DNA of 50,131 nt, taken from Desulfobacteraceae bacterium (GTDB lineage Bacteria > Desulfobacterota > Desulfobacteria > Desulfobacterales > Desulfosarcinaceae). Position numbers and translations under genes: made by a program. Shown here in pieces: positions 1-7,372 of this stretch (positions are counted from its first letter, which is position 1; each line of letters begins with the position of its first letter). The notes beneath the pieces are model-generated. The model searched no databases, was not told the origin of the DNA, and was given only the letters and a program-made list of their open reading frames with translations. The stretch spans positions 1-50,131 of the forward strand of contig JAMOUQ010000010.1 of the NCBI GenBank assembly GCA_027068085.1, read 5' to 3'.

Positions 1-737
1 AGACTGTTGGCAGCAAAATCCAGCCTTCCCTGGTTCGAACTGTAGTAAATACCGCTTGAGATCACGCAGTTGCTGATACTGCTGGTGCTGGTGCCGGTAA
101 AGTAAAGATCGTAGTCCTGGCTGCCGGCAAAGCTGCAGCCGTCTATGGAGGGCGAGCCGTTCTGGATGTAATAACCGTAGCTTTTGCTGTGGGACACTGA
201 CAGGTGTTTTAACACCGGCGATGCCTGGTAGACGTACACAGCACCCTGGCTGTATCCTGCGTATTGGATGCGGCAGTGGTCCAGGATGGTCCTGGCATCG
301 TCGGTGGTGTTGTAAAACCGCAGGCCGTACCAGTCACCTGGTGCAGGATTGTCTTGAGCCGAGGTAAAAACGATGGGATTTTCTGCCGTACCCTCGGCCC
401 TGAGGGCGCCAGGATCTCCCGAGTAGTTTCCCACCTGCAGCTGGGCATAACTGGCAAAGCGCACCTCTACCCCGGGCTCGATGGTCAGGGTGGTTACTCC
501 GTCGCTGCCGTCTGTGCCCCGGACGGAGACAGAGCCGGTGATGAGATACGGACTCTTGTCGGCCGTCCAGACCGTGTCGGTGGCTATGTTGCCGCTTACC
601 TCGGTTTGTGCCAGGGCCGCAGGTGGCCCGGCTATTACCAAGATCGAAAATATGAAAACCAGTACTAGATAATACGCCGAAAGACGACTCCGGCTTTTTC
701 TGCCACATCCGGATGAAACACTGGCAAGTTCAAGCAT
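1..737 (-). CDS. secreted right-handed beta-helix protein, N-terminal part (runs off left edge)
   Basis: The frame opens with ATG at 737-735 and has no stop before base 1, so the C-terminus is missing; about 245 residues are visible. Residues 1-20 are basic. Residues about 21-43 form a hydrophobic signal sequence ending in A-L-A-Q, so export is likely. The mature part has an I-E-P-G-V-E-V-R-F-style turn, then G-x-L-x-A-x-G-T-x-x-x-P-I-x-F-T-S, D-W-x-G-L-R-F and later repeats of the I-x-x-C-x-I/F-x-x-S type. These are typical rungs of pectate-lyase-like parallel beta-helix repeat proteins found at cell surfaces. No catalytic residues can be assigned from this fragment, and it may be adhesive or polysaccharide-binding. 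It faces away from the riboswitch locus, so it is transcribed divergently from it. The fold call is moderately sure; the function is unknown. Confidence 0.75.
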   Translation of the reverse strand, partial: MLELASVSSGCGRKSRSRLSAYYLVLVFIFSILVIAGPPAALAQTEVSGNIATDTVWTADKSPYLITGSVSVRGTDGSDGVTTLTIEPGVEVRFASYAQLQVGNYSGDPGALRAEGTAENPIVFTSAQDNPAPGDWYGLRFYNTTDDARTILDHCRIQYAGYSQGAVYVYQASPVLKHLSVSHSKSYGYYIQNGSPSIDGCSFAGSQDYDLYFTGTSTSSISNCVISSGIYYSSNQGRLDFAANS

Positions 738-1060
738 GCAAATCCCCTAGCAAAACAATGGTGTAAGATTCTACCTGGCTCATATCTTTAAAATACGGCG
801 GTCCCTGAATAGACACAATCTACTGCCAGCAGGCGCAGGAATAGCCCGTTATCACTTATATTTTTGAGTGGTACGAAAATTTTTACTGCGTTGGATCTTG
901 CGGCAGGTATAGATCTCATACCCACAAAAACAGGGGTAAAGTCAAGTACAATTTTTTCTTTTCCAAAACAGAAAGCAATACAAGGGTGTTTCTTCCGGCA
1001 AAAATTGATGTGAAAATTGGCGCCTTTTATCATTCCGAGCGCTGAATTTTCAGCAGCGTC
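738..1060. other. intergenic region between divergent units
   Basis: This 323-base stretch separates the beta-helix gene (minus) from the riboswitch unit (plus). It is AT-richer than the genes. A minus-strand open frame crossing 788-1546 runs antisense to the riboswitch and the peptide gene and shows no family features, so it is not counted. I see no further gene here. It should contain the promoter of the beta-helix gene, but I could not pick a convincing one. Confidence 0.6.
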
Positions 1061-1090
1061 TTGACAACCGGGATTTTTTTCTGCTATCAG
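1061..1090 (+). promoter_or_regulatory. sigma-70-type promoter of the riboswitch/peptide unit
   Basis: A perfect TTGACA at 1061-1066 is followed after 18 bases by TATCAG at 1085-1090, a weak -10. Transcription would start a few bases before the riboswitch aptamer, which fits its position. The -10 match is only partial. Confidence 0.5.
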
Positions 1091-1114
1091 CAAAAGAAAT
1101 TCATGCAACCCGGC

Positions 1115-1285
1115 GGCAAACCGGAACACGGTGCAAATCCGTGGCGGACCCGCCGCTGTAACCTCCGGCCTGCCTTGCGGCAGGCAACTTTTCCGGCAAT
1201 AGAAGCCACTGCTGGTTGCTGTCAAAACCGGTGGGAAGGCAGCCGCAAAGGGGAGGAAGCCAGAAGACCTGCTGCCGGGTAATGT
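1115..1285 (+). promoter_or_regulatory. cobalamin riboswitch (AdoCbl-type aptamer)
   Basis: The conserved cobalamin aptamer blocks occur in order. CGGTGCAAATCC lies at 1129-1140, followed by the GCGGACCCGCCGCTGTAAC core at 1144-1162. AGAAGCCACTG is at 1201-1211, GGTGGGAAGGC at 1230-1240 and the B12-box-like segment AGCCAGAAGACCTGC at 1258-1272. The closing P1 helix pairs ACCCGGC near 1118-1124 with GCCGGGT near 1273-1279. In this family cobalamin binding docks the peripheral loop and usually lowers expression of the downstream gene. Here it is followed directly by an intrinsic terminator, so control is probably by transcription termination when B12 is plentiful. The genes it controls are not B12 synthesis or transport genes but a small peptide and a radical SAM enzyme. 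Confidence 0.93.
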
Positions 1286-1312
1286 CATGGATCGGGGAAC
1301 GGATGGCAAACG

Positions 1313-1352
1313 ACCCGGATCGACCTCGACTGAGGCTGATCCGGGTTTTTTT
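1313..1352 (+). terminator. intrinsic terminator, expression platform of the cobalamin riboswitch
   Basis: ACCCGGATC (1313-1321) pairs with GATCCGGGT (1338-1346), and CCTC/GAGG forms an inner helix. A run of seven T (1346-1352) follows. It sits between the aptamer and the peptide gene's ribosome binding site, so it is the likely OFF switch of the riboswitch. Confidence 0.88.
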
Positions 1353-1387
1353 GTCCTGGAATCAAACGCAAAAAGGAGGAAAACAAC

Positions 1388-1507
1388 ATGCAAACCAGAA
1401 AAAATGCCAAACAGATCGTTGCCTGTCGTGTTCGCTGCCGCCGTACCGGGGCCGGACTCTCCCACTACATCATGCTGGCGGCTCCGAAAAAGGATACTTC
1501 CAAATGA
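1388..1507 (+). CDS. 39-residue peptide, probable RiPP precursor
   Basis: ATG at 1388 follows an excellent AAGGAGG site at 1374-1380. The product is 39 residues, strongly basic at both ends, with no signal sequence. Features in order are a basic leader (residues 1-9), Cys13 and Cys17 in a C-x3-C arrangement within an Arg-rich stretch, and a T-G-A-G-L-S-H-Y-I-M-L segment (20-30). The tail is Lys-rich (33-39). Its TGA overlaps the ATG of the radical SAM/SPASM gene (ATGA), so the two are translationally coupled. A tiny, well-translated gene directly before a SPASM-type peptide maturase is the classic RiPP precursor arrangement. I recall that RefSeq uses the names CbpA/CbpB for such a peptide/enzyme pair, but I could not confirm that this locus belongs to it. 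That it is a modified peptide is inference; that it is a translated gene is well supported. Confidence 0.82.
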   Translation: MQTRKNAKQIVACRVRCRRTGAGLSHYIMLAAPKKDTSK

Positions 1508-2898
1508 ATCCGGCCGTATCCCAACGGCTCCGGCACCCGCGGGCAAACATGGGCGAAGGCCCCCAGCTGGCTGTGATCGATATCGGCCACCCGCAAAAGG
1601 TGGCCGTGGTGCAAGCCGATACAGCCTTCTGGGCGCTGGTCGACCGCAAGGCGGTTTCAGAATGCCTGGCCGGTGATTTCGTGGCTGAAATCACCGCCAG
1701 GCTCCCGGAAATGGCAGCCGAGATGGAAAATCTGCGTTTTGGTCTCAAGCCTTCGGCCGTCTATTTCAATCCTACCGACAGGTGCAATCTCAACTGCAGC
1801 TATTGCTACCTGCCGGAGGATATGCGCCGCAACGGAGAGCAGATGACCCCGGCCAGGCTGGAGAAGGCCCTGGAGATCCTGGCCGGCTTTTTTGAAACCA
1901 TCCATGGCCCGGACCTTAAGCCCCAGCTCATTTTCCATGGCAGCGAGCCCATGACGGCCAGGGAGGCTGTCTTTGCCGGCATAGAGTCATTCGGCCACGT
2001 CTTCGATTTCGGCCTGCAGACCAACGCCACCTTGCTCGACGACCGGGACATTGCCTTTCTGACCGGCAACCAGGTCGCCGTCGGCATCTCCCTGGACGGT
2101 CCCGGCCCTGCCGAGGCCGATGCCACCCGGCACAACTGGAACAACAAGGGGGTTTTCGACAAGGTGGTACAAGTCATGGACCGCCTGGCCGGCTACGACC
2201 GTTTCAACGTCATAACGACGGTGACCACGGCCAACGTGGAGTTGCTTCCTGAGATGGTCGATTTCTACCACGACCACGGGGTCCGGACGGTAATGTTCAA
2301 TCCTGTCCGCTGCACCAGCAAGGGGGCCCGGAAGCTGAAGCCTGACGACAATCTACTGGCCCATTATTTTACCGCCGCCCTGGAACGCAGCTGGCAGCTG
2401 TACCAAAAGACCGGCCGCAAGCTGGTGGTATCCAATTTCGCCAACATCCTGGCTTCGATCCTGGGGCCCACCGGCCGGCGGCTGATGTGTGATATCTCCC
2501 CCTGCGGCGGCGGCCGGTGTTTCTTTGCCGTGGCTGCAAACGGAGATGTCTTTCCCTGCAGTGAGTTCATAGGCATGAAAGAATTCCGCGGCGGCAACCT
2601 TTTCGGTGATGATCTGCAGGCGATCCTGGCAGGTCCGGTCTTCAAGGCGGTCACCACCAGAGTCGTGGAAAAGATCGATCCCTGCCGCAGGTGCGCCATC
2701 CGGCATTTTTGCGGGGCACCCTGCCCGGCGGAGGTCAGTTCCATGTCGGGCTGCCTGGATTCACCGGCTCCCTTCTGCACCTTTTACCAGCATCAGGCCT
2801 GCTACGCCCTGCGCCTGATTGCCGAAGAGCGCCACCATGCCTTTTTGTGGGATGACTGGGAAGACAACGTGGAGAGCAGCCTCGATATGAGCCGCTGA
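1504..2898 (+). CDS. radical SAM/SPASM peptide-modifying enzyme
   Basis: This is a 464-residue enzyme expected to bind one SAM-cleaving 4Fe-4S cluster plus auxiliary clusters and to install a cross-link or similar change on a peptide. The radical SAM motif C-N-L-N-C-S-Y-C is at residues 94-101 (Cys94, Cys98, Cys101), after about 90 N-terminal residues that could bind the precursor. The C-terminal third is Cys-rich: M-C-D-I-S-P-C, G-G-R-C, F-P-C-S-E, then C-R-R-C-x5-C-x3-C and a final C-T-F-Y-x4-C, as in SPASM domains. The frame stays open upstream through the riboswitch. The start was placed at ATG 1504 because it overlaps the peptide stop and has AAGGA about nine bases upstream inside the peptide gene. 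A terminator follows at 2927, and no transporter or protease gene is linked. Substrate assignment rests on adjacency. Confidence 0.88.
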   Translation: MNPAVSQRLRHPRANMGEGPQLAVIDIGHPQKVAVVQADTAFWALVDRKAVSECLAGDFVAEITARLPEMAAEMENLRFGLKPSAVYFNPTDRCNLNCSYCYLPEDMRRNGEQMTPARLEKALEILAGFFETIHGPDLKPQLIFHGSEPMTAREAVFAGIESFGHVFDFGLQTNATLLDDRDIAFLTGNQVAVGISLDGPGPAEADATRHNWNNKGVFDKVVQVMDRLAGYDRFNVITTVTTANVELLPEMVDFYHDHGVRTVMFNPVRCTSKGARKLKPDDNLLAHYFTAALERSWQLYQKTGRKLVVSNFANILASILGPTGRRLMCDISPCGGGRCFFAVAANGDVFPCSEFIGMKEFRGGNLFGDDLQAILAGPVFKAVTTRVVEKIDPCRRCAIRHFCGAPCPAEVSSMSGCLDSPAPFCTFYQHQACYALRLIAEERHHAFLWDDWEDNVESSLDMSR

Positions 2899-2926
2899 AT
2901 GCCTGCAACACAGCTGCCCGCGGACC

Positions 2927-2948
2927 CCTGATGGCCCGTCAGGTTTTT
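2927..2948 (+). terminator. intrinsic terminator after the radical SAM gene
   Basis: CCTGATG (2927-2933) pairs with CGTCAGG (2937-2943) around a three-base loop, followed by TTTTT. It ends the riboswitch-peptide-radical SAM transcript, showing that the unit holds only two genes. Confidence 0.75.
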
Positions 2949-3000
2949 ACGGCGTGCAAAAAAACAGGCGCTTTCCCAAAAACAAAACCGCCTTCGATGC

Positions 3001-3025
3001 CGGGCCGGACTGATTGGCCGGCCCG
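3001..3025 (-). terminator. hairpin just past the folE2 stop, possible terminator
   Basis: CGGGCCGG (3001-3008) pairs with CCGGCCCG (3018-3025) around a nine-base loop, one base after the folE2 stop codon. On the minus strand a T-rich stretch lies about a dozen bases beyond it, so it is an imperfect intrinsic terminator. Confidence 0.4.
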
Positions 3026-3026
3026 C

Positions 3027-3827
3027 TCAAAGGCAATCCAGGCTGGGCGGCAGGCCGCTGGTTATGCGGGCGTAAGCACTGTGATTGTGGATCGATTCAA
3101 AATTCTCGGCACTGACTGAAAACCAGGTGATGTTGTCGTCCTTTTTCAGGCGGGCGGCAATGTCCCTGACTATATCTTCGACAAACTTTGGATTGCCGAA
3201 GCCTCTTTCGGTGACCTCTTTCTCATCGACCCTTTTCAGGACAGAATAGACATCACAGGAGGCGCATTGTTCAACCAGTTCGATCATGTCTTCCAGCCAG
3301 ATGAATTTCTTGAAGCGGGTCTGGAGCTTTACCTCACCCCGCTGGTTGTGGGCACCCTCGTCACTGATCTCTTTTGAACACGGGCAGACGGACGAGATGG
3401 GAACATTGACCTCTGACATCAGGTCGACTTCATCGTCGGAATTGCTGGATCCGACTATCCGGCAGGTATAATCCATCAGCCCCGGGCTGCCGCTGACCGG
3501 AGCATGCTTTTCTATGAAATACGGGAAAGTGACTTCTATGTGGGCCGAGGCGGCATTGAGGTGTTTCTTCATCTGTTCAAGGATGACAGAAAATTTCTTG
3601 AGGGAAATTTCCGTCCGCAGCAGATGGAGCATCTCGACAAACCGGCTCATGTGGGTCCCCTTGTATTCATGGGGCAGATCCACATACATGTTGATCGAAG
3701 CCACCGTGGTCTGACGCCCTTCCCGGCGATCCTTGACCGTTATAGGATAACGCAGATTTTTTATTCCGACCTTGTCTATCGGTATATTGCGGTGATCCAG
3801 TTGGTTTTGTACATCGATCATGGCCAT
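3027..3827 (-). CDS. folE2: GTP cyclohydrolase FolE2 (type IB)
   Basis: This enzyme converts GTP to 7,8-dihydroneopterin triphosphate, the first step of folate synthesis, in the cytoplasm. The 266-residue product matches the COG1469/FolE2 family over its full length. The signature is V-P-I-S-S-V-C-P-C-S-K (residues 142-152, with Cys148/Cys150 as catalytic and metal-binding candidates), then S-D-E-G-A-H-N-Q-R-G with His160. The late S-V-x-A-E-N-F-E-S-I-H-N-H segment is also typical. Unlike the usual zinc enzyme FolE, this form works with several divalent metals. Two start codons lie close together (3827 and 3821), neither with a strong ribosome binding site. It stands alone between the radical SAM unit and the TtcA-like gene. 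Confidence 0.93.
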   Translation of the reverse strand: MAMIDVQNQLDHRNIPIDKVGIKNLRYPITVKDRREGRQTTVASINMYVDLPHEYKGTHMSRFVEMLHLLRTEISLKKFSVILEQMKKHLNAASAHIEVTFPYFIEKHAPVSGSPGLMDYTCRIVGSSNSDDEVDLMSEVNVPISSVCPCSKEISDEGAHNQRGEVKLQTRFKKFIWLEDMIELVEQCASCDVYSVLKRVDEKEVTERGFGNPKFVEDIVRDIAARLKKDDNITWFSVSAENFESIHNHSAYARITSGLPPSLDCL

Positions 3828-4053
3828 GGCATCAGCTGGGGCCGTTACAACGCCCGCTTTGTATATAGTAGTGTCAGCCTGCAGGTCCCGACGAATTCCG
3901 CTCCGGCCTCTGCATTATCCAAAACGCTTTCCATGCTCACTGGCCCCTATACCCCGGCAGAAACCTTATTTCAACCCAAATCGAGCGCTTTTCGGGCTTG
4001 CCGGATATGCCAGGCGTCCGGCGGCAAAGACGTGCCAACGCAATTTGAAACGC

Positions 4054-4791
4054 TCACCTGGGTTTCAGCAGATGATCAGAGCGCACCCTCTGCATGGCCC
4101 GGAAGATATTGCCCCTGATTTTGCTGTTTTTCCTGTAAAGTTCCCTGAGCATTGCCTTTATTTTGCTGCGCTTGGAATTTGAGGCGCTCGGGCATGGGTT
4201 GTCGACGACGGTAAATCCCATGGCTTTTACAAAACGGCTTATCGTGTCTTCGTCGCTAAACGCAAGTGGCCGGATAACAGTCAGTTTTCCCTGGAAAAAT
4301 TCCTGAACCGGCAGCATGGTGCTTATTTCTCCGGCATAAAAAATGTTCATCAACAGGGTCTCGATCAGATCGTCCTTGTTGTGTCCCAGAGCGATCTTGT
4401 TGCATCCAGACCGGTCGGCCAGAACAAACAGCCGTTTGCGCCGCATGCGTGAACAAAGAAAACAGGGATTCTCACGGTTTGCCTCACTATGGGCCAGCGG
4501 CCCGCAGTCGGAATAATCGACCAGGGTCTTCCACCCGTGCCTGTGCCCGATCTCTGCTATGGTCCTGCCCCGGGAAGGTTCGAAACCGGGATCGATATAG
4601 ATCGGCACCAGCTCATACTTTACAGGGGCCCTTTTGCGCAGGTCGTCAAGCAGCCACATGAGGCTGAAACTGTCCTTGCCGCCCGAGATGCCGACGGCGA
4701 TCCTGTCTCCGTCTGCTATCATCCGGTAGCGATGCAAGGCCCTGCCCATTGATCGGTTCAAGGCCTTGTATGTGTAAGGCAGCTTCGGCAA
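4054..4791 (-). CDS. TtcA-family PP-loop ATPase, probable tRNA 2-thiolation enzyme
   Basis: The 245-residue protein has the PP-loop S-G-G-K-D-S at residues 36-41, preceded by the family's M-I-A-D-G-D-R-I-A-V-G. Cys110 and Cys113 (C-F-L-C) and Cys200 (N-P-C-P) match the three cysteines that hold a 4Fe-4S cluster in TtcA. The G-H-N-K-D-D segment near 136-141 is also typical. TtcA adenylates C32 of some tRNAs and replaces its oxygen with sulphur; paralogues have other substrates, so the exact target is uncertain. The likely start is TTG at 4791, because the L-P-Y-T-Y-K-A-L-N-R N-terminus belongs to the family. The next in-frame ATG (4749) would cut that off. No clear ribosome binding site is seen. 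Confidence 0.82.
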   Translation of the reverse strand: MPKLPYTYKALNRSMGRALHRYRMIADGDRIAVGISGGKDSFSLMWLLDDLRKRAPVKYELVPIYIDPGFEPSRGRTIAEIGHRHGWKTLVDYSDCGPLAHSEANRENPCFLCSRMRRKRLFVLADRSGCNKIALGHNKDDLIETLLMNIFYAGEISTMLPVQEFFQGKLTVIRPLAFSDEDTISRFVKAMGFTVVDNPCPSASNSKRSKIKAMLRELYRKNSKIRGNIFRAMQRVRSDHLLKPR

Positions 4792-4844
4792 TTCAGGGGG
4801 ATTCCGGTACTTACCAGATAAAAAAACACGGCGGCAGACCGGGA

Positions 4845-5048
4845 CTAGGTCTGCTCGGAAGGCTTCTTTTCCACCACTTTGCCGGCAGCTATCTCACGCA
4901 GGGCCACAACTATGTCCTCGTTCTTGGGCGAGCTCACCAGGTACTCAGAACCTTCCCGGATCTGCCTGACCCTGGCAGCCGCCATATGGACAAGTTTGAA
5001 GCGGTTGTCGACTTTTTTCAAACAGTCTTCGATGGTAATCCGTGCCAC
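4845..5048 (-). CDS. rpoZ: RNA polymerase omega subunit
   Basis: This small subunit helps the beta-prime subunit fold and associate with the core RNA polymerase. The 67-residue product begins V/M-A-R-I-T-I-E-D-C-L-K-K-V-D-N-R-F-K-L-V, the standard omega N-terminus, and ends in a charged tail. The start is set at GTG 5048 because AGGAGG lies eight bases upstream. A longer frame beginning at 5096 would add 16 residues foreign to the family. It lies about 85 bases downstream of greA on the same strand, so two transcription-machinery genes are adjacent. Confidence 0.93.
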   Translation of the reverse strand: MARITIEDCLKKVDNRFKLVHMAAARVRQIREGSEYLVSSPKNEDIVVALREIAAGKVVEKKPSEQT

Positions 5049-5134
5049 AGGGAAAACCTCCTTCTGGTATTGACTCCCTAATTCGGGTTTCGCCATACCG
5101 CCGGCTTTGGCAACATCCGGGCCGGCAGGAAAAA

Positions 5135-5602
5135 TCAGAGAATCTCTACAAGTTCATATACTCTTTTGCCGCCCGGCGCCTGGAGTACGATCTCATCACC
5201 GGGTTTGCGGCCGATAATGGCCTTGCCCAGCGGAGAAGTAATCGATATCCTGCCCTTTTCAATATCGGATTCATCAGGCCCAACCAGCTGATATTCAACA
5301 TCCTCTCCGGTGTCCACGTTTTCCAGCAGAACCCTGCTGGCAAAAACCGCCCGGTCCTTGGGCAGATTGCCTGGCTCTATTATATCGGCATTGGCCAGTT
5401 TAAAATCCAGTTCCCTCACTCTGCTCTCGATAAAAGCCTGCCGTTCCTTGGCGGCTTCGTATTCGGCGTTTTCTGAGAGATCTCCGTGGGCCCGGGCCTC
5501 TTCGATGGCTTTGATGACCTTCGGTCTTTCAACCGTCTTCAGGTGCTCCATCTCCTTTTTCAAGGCCTCATAACCCTCTTTTGTTATCGGTATCCTTTCC
5601 AA
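5135..5602 (-). CDS. greA: transcription elongation factor GreA
   Basis: GreA enters the secondary channel of RNA polymerase and stimulates cleavage of backtracked RNA. The 155-residue length is typical. Residues about 1-75 form the charged N-terminal coiled coil, with P-I-T-x-E-G-Y and the tip region G-D-L-S-E-N-A-E-Y-x-A-A-K-E at 40-53. The rest is the FKBP-like globular domain, with I-S-I-T-S-P-L-G-K-A-I-I-G and a late G-D-E-I segment. The start is TTG at 5602, with GGGAG about nine bases upstream; no ATG fits the family N-terminus. A strong hairpin separates it from pssA upstream. Confidence 0.95.
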   Translation of the reverse strand: MERIPITKEGYEALKKEMEHLKTVERPKVIKAIEEARAHGDLSENAEYEAAKERQAFIESRVRELDFKLANADIIEPGNLPKDRAVFASRVLLENVDTGEDVEYQLVGPDESDIEKGRISITSPLGKAIIGRKPGDEIVLQAPGGKRVYELVEIL

Positions 5603-5647
5603 CTTAAGTTTCTCCCTTACTTACCTTTTTACATAACAAGAACCACC

Positions 5648-5673
5648 ATCGGCCGGCTTTCGAGCCGGCCGAT
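5648..5673 (-). terminator. perfect 11-bp hairpin between pssA and greA
   Basis: ATCGGCCGGCT (5648-5658) pairs perfectly with AGCCGGCCGAT (5663-5673) around TTCG (CGAA on the minus strand). It lies between the end of pssA and the start of greA. No solid T run follows on either strand, so it may act as a weak terminator, an RNA-processing or stability hairpin, or an attenuator. Confidence 0.5.
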
Positions 5674-5762
5674 CTTATGCTGCGCCCCGTATGATTAAAA
5701 TGGATTAACGGGCTGCTGGCATTTTCAGGTTAGCAAAGCCCGGATAATTGTGCAACAGCCGT

Positions 5763-6548
5763 CTAAATCAGAGTTGAACCGGAATCTTCTTCCCGGGATG
5801 CCTCCAAGGCCTCTCTGCGGTTCACCCTGGCTTTTCTCATGCTCAACAAGGGGCCTGAAACCACGTAGATCACCCCCATGGAAAACAGAGCTATGGACGG
5901 CTGGGCGGCTATGAACACCAGCACCAAAATGGCAGTCACCAGCACGTTGAAGTTCATGTTCCGCAACAGGGCCAGATTTTTGAAACTGTTGTAACGTATG
6001 GTGCTGACCATCAGGAAAGACAACAAATACAGCATTATCAGCACCAGGTAAGGATGCCGTCCGGCCGCAAACCCTATCTTGTGGCAAAACAGAACGGTCA
6101 CGGCCGTCATGCCGGCACCGGCCGGAATCGGCAGCCCCAGGAAATACTCGCTGCTGACGGTTCCCGCCTGGGTGTTGAATCTTGCAAGCCTGAGGGCTCC
6201 ACAGACCACGAACAAAAATGAAGCCAGCCATCCGATCCGGTGCAATGAATGCAAAGCCCATAAGTACATCATGAGACCGGGAGCGACCCCGAAAGAGACA
6301 AGATCCGCCAGGGAGTCAAATTCCACTCCGAACTGGCTGGTGGCATTGGTCGCTCTGGCAACCTTCCCGTCCAGGTTGTCAAAGACTGCCGCTATCAGAA
6401 TGGCGATGGCAGATGCGATGAACTTTCCGTCCACAGAGGCGATAATGGCGTAGAACCCGCAAAAAAGGTTCATGGCGGTACACAGGTTTGGCAACAGGTA
6501 GATACTGCGTCGCAACCGTTCGCCTTCAAAGCGTTTTTTCCGTTTCAT
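5763..6548 (-). CDS. pssA: CDP-diacylglycerol--serine O-phosphatidyltransferase
   Basis: This integral membrane enzyme makes phosphatidylserine from CDP-diacylglycerol and serine. The CDP-alcohol phosphotransferase signature is complete: Asp57, Asp60-Gly61, Ala64-Arg65, Gly74, Asp78 and Asp82. Several hydrophobic helices surround it, including V-A-P-G-L-M-M-Y-L-W and later L-L-Y-L-L-S-F-L-M. At 261 residues it is a typical type II (Bacillus-like) PssA. Its ATG overlaps the TGA of psd (ATGA), so the two steps of phosphatidylethanolamine synthesis are translationally coupled. The C-terminal about 25 residues are hydrophilic and charged. Confidence 0.95.
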   Translation of the reverse strand: MKRKKRFEGERLRRSIYLLPNLCTAMNLFCGFYAIIASVDGKFIASAIAILIAAVFDNLDGKVARATNATSQFGVEFDSLADLVSFGVAPGLMMYLWALHSLHRIGWLASFLFVVCGALRLARFNTQAGTVSSEYFLGLPIPAGAGMTAVTVLFCHKIGFAAGRHPYLVLIMLYLLSFLMVSTIRYNSFKNLALLRNMNFNVLVTAILVLVFIAAQPSIALFSMGVIYVVSGPLLSMRKARVNRREALEASREEDSGSTLI

Positions 6549-7216
6549 CGGACAGCTCCCAGTACTGAAGTCCCGGCCAGGACCTTGTCGCCCTTTTCAA
6601 CCCTGGCGGTAAAATCCGGCGGCAGATAAACATCCAGCCTTGAACCGAAGCAGATCATCCCGATCCTTTGGCCCCGTTTCAAAACGTCTCCGGGTTGCAC
6701 CCGGCAAATTATCCTGCGGGCCACCAAACCGGCGATCTGAACGAAACATATCTTTCGGTTGGCCTCGTCCTCCACGTAAATGGCATTGTGCTCGTTCTGC
6801 AGGGCGGCCTTGTCCCGGCTGGCCGCAAAAAACCTGCCCGGCCGGTAACGCACTTCTACAACCTTCCCGTCCACAGGGGCCCTGTTGACGTGGACATTGA
6901 AAATTGACATGAAAATACTTATTTTCACACCCGGGCCGGGATACATATCGCTTTCCTGAAAAGTATCGACCCTGATTACCTTTCCGTCGGCCGGGCTTAC
7001 AACCAGATCGGGCTGCTTGGGCACCAGCCTGTCCGGATCCCGGAAAAACCAGCATATGAAAATCGTAACCACCAGGGCCGCAAGGGCCGGCACCTTCATC
7101 CCCAAAAGGGCAAAAACGGCCGTCACAAAAGCGGCTGCCCCGATCAACGGATATCCTGGCTGCGCAATGGGAAAAGCAGTTCTGCCGGGAGGATCAGGCC
7201 AAGTATACTCGCTCAT
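6545..7216 (-). CDS. psd: phosphatidylserine decarboxylase proenzyme (short form)
   Basis: It decarboxylates phosphatidylserine to phosphatidylethanolamine. The 223-residue length matches the short PSD-A-type family. After two N-terminal hydrophobic segments (about 25-60) come V-V-S-P-A-D-G-K-V, I-F-M-S-I-F-N-V-H-V-N-R-x-P and the C-terminal C-F-G-S-R-L-D-V-Y-L-P. Self-cleavage between Gly191 and Ser192 would turn the serine into the pyruvoyl cofactor. The F-G-S-R site is normal for short forms, whereas the E. coli type has L-G-S-T. The gene precedes pssA with a four-base overlap; a 156-base gap separates it from tsaB upstream. Confidence 0.95.
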   Translation of the reverse strand: MSEYTWPDPPGRTAFPIAQPGYPLIGAAAFVTAVFALLGMKVPALAALVVTIFICWFFRDPDRLVPKQPDLVVSPADGKVIRVDTFQESDMYPGPGVKISIFMSIFNVHVNRAPVDGKVVEVRYRPGRFFAASRDKAALQNEHNAIYVEDEANRKICFVQIAGLVARRIICRVQPGDVLKRGQRIGMICFGSRLDVYLPPDFTARVEKGDKVLAGTSVLGAVR

Positions 7217-7372
7217 CTTCTATGCTTCGACTCCTTTGGCAATTGGTCTGATGACGATACCAGCAGCCTGTATTTATGTCAAGCTAACCTTCGAAATCTA
7301 TTGAAAATGGAAATGAATATTCCTTCTTTCCGGCTCAATGACCGCCGGTGACTCTGTCTGCAGCCGGTCCAT

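Noticed and set aside
1216-1503. N-terminal extension of the radical SAM gene
   Set aside because: These codons lie in the riboswitch, terminator and peptide gene. The ATGA overlap and the ribosome site at 1504 decide the shorter start.
788-1546. 252-residue minus-strand open frame across the riboswitch
   Set aside because: It runs antisense to a clear cobalamin riboswitch and the peptide gene, with no recognisable protein features.
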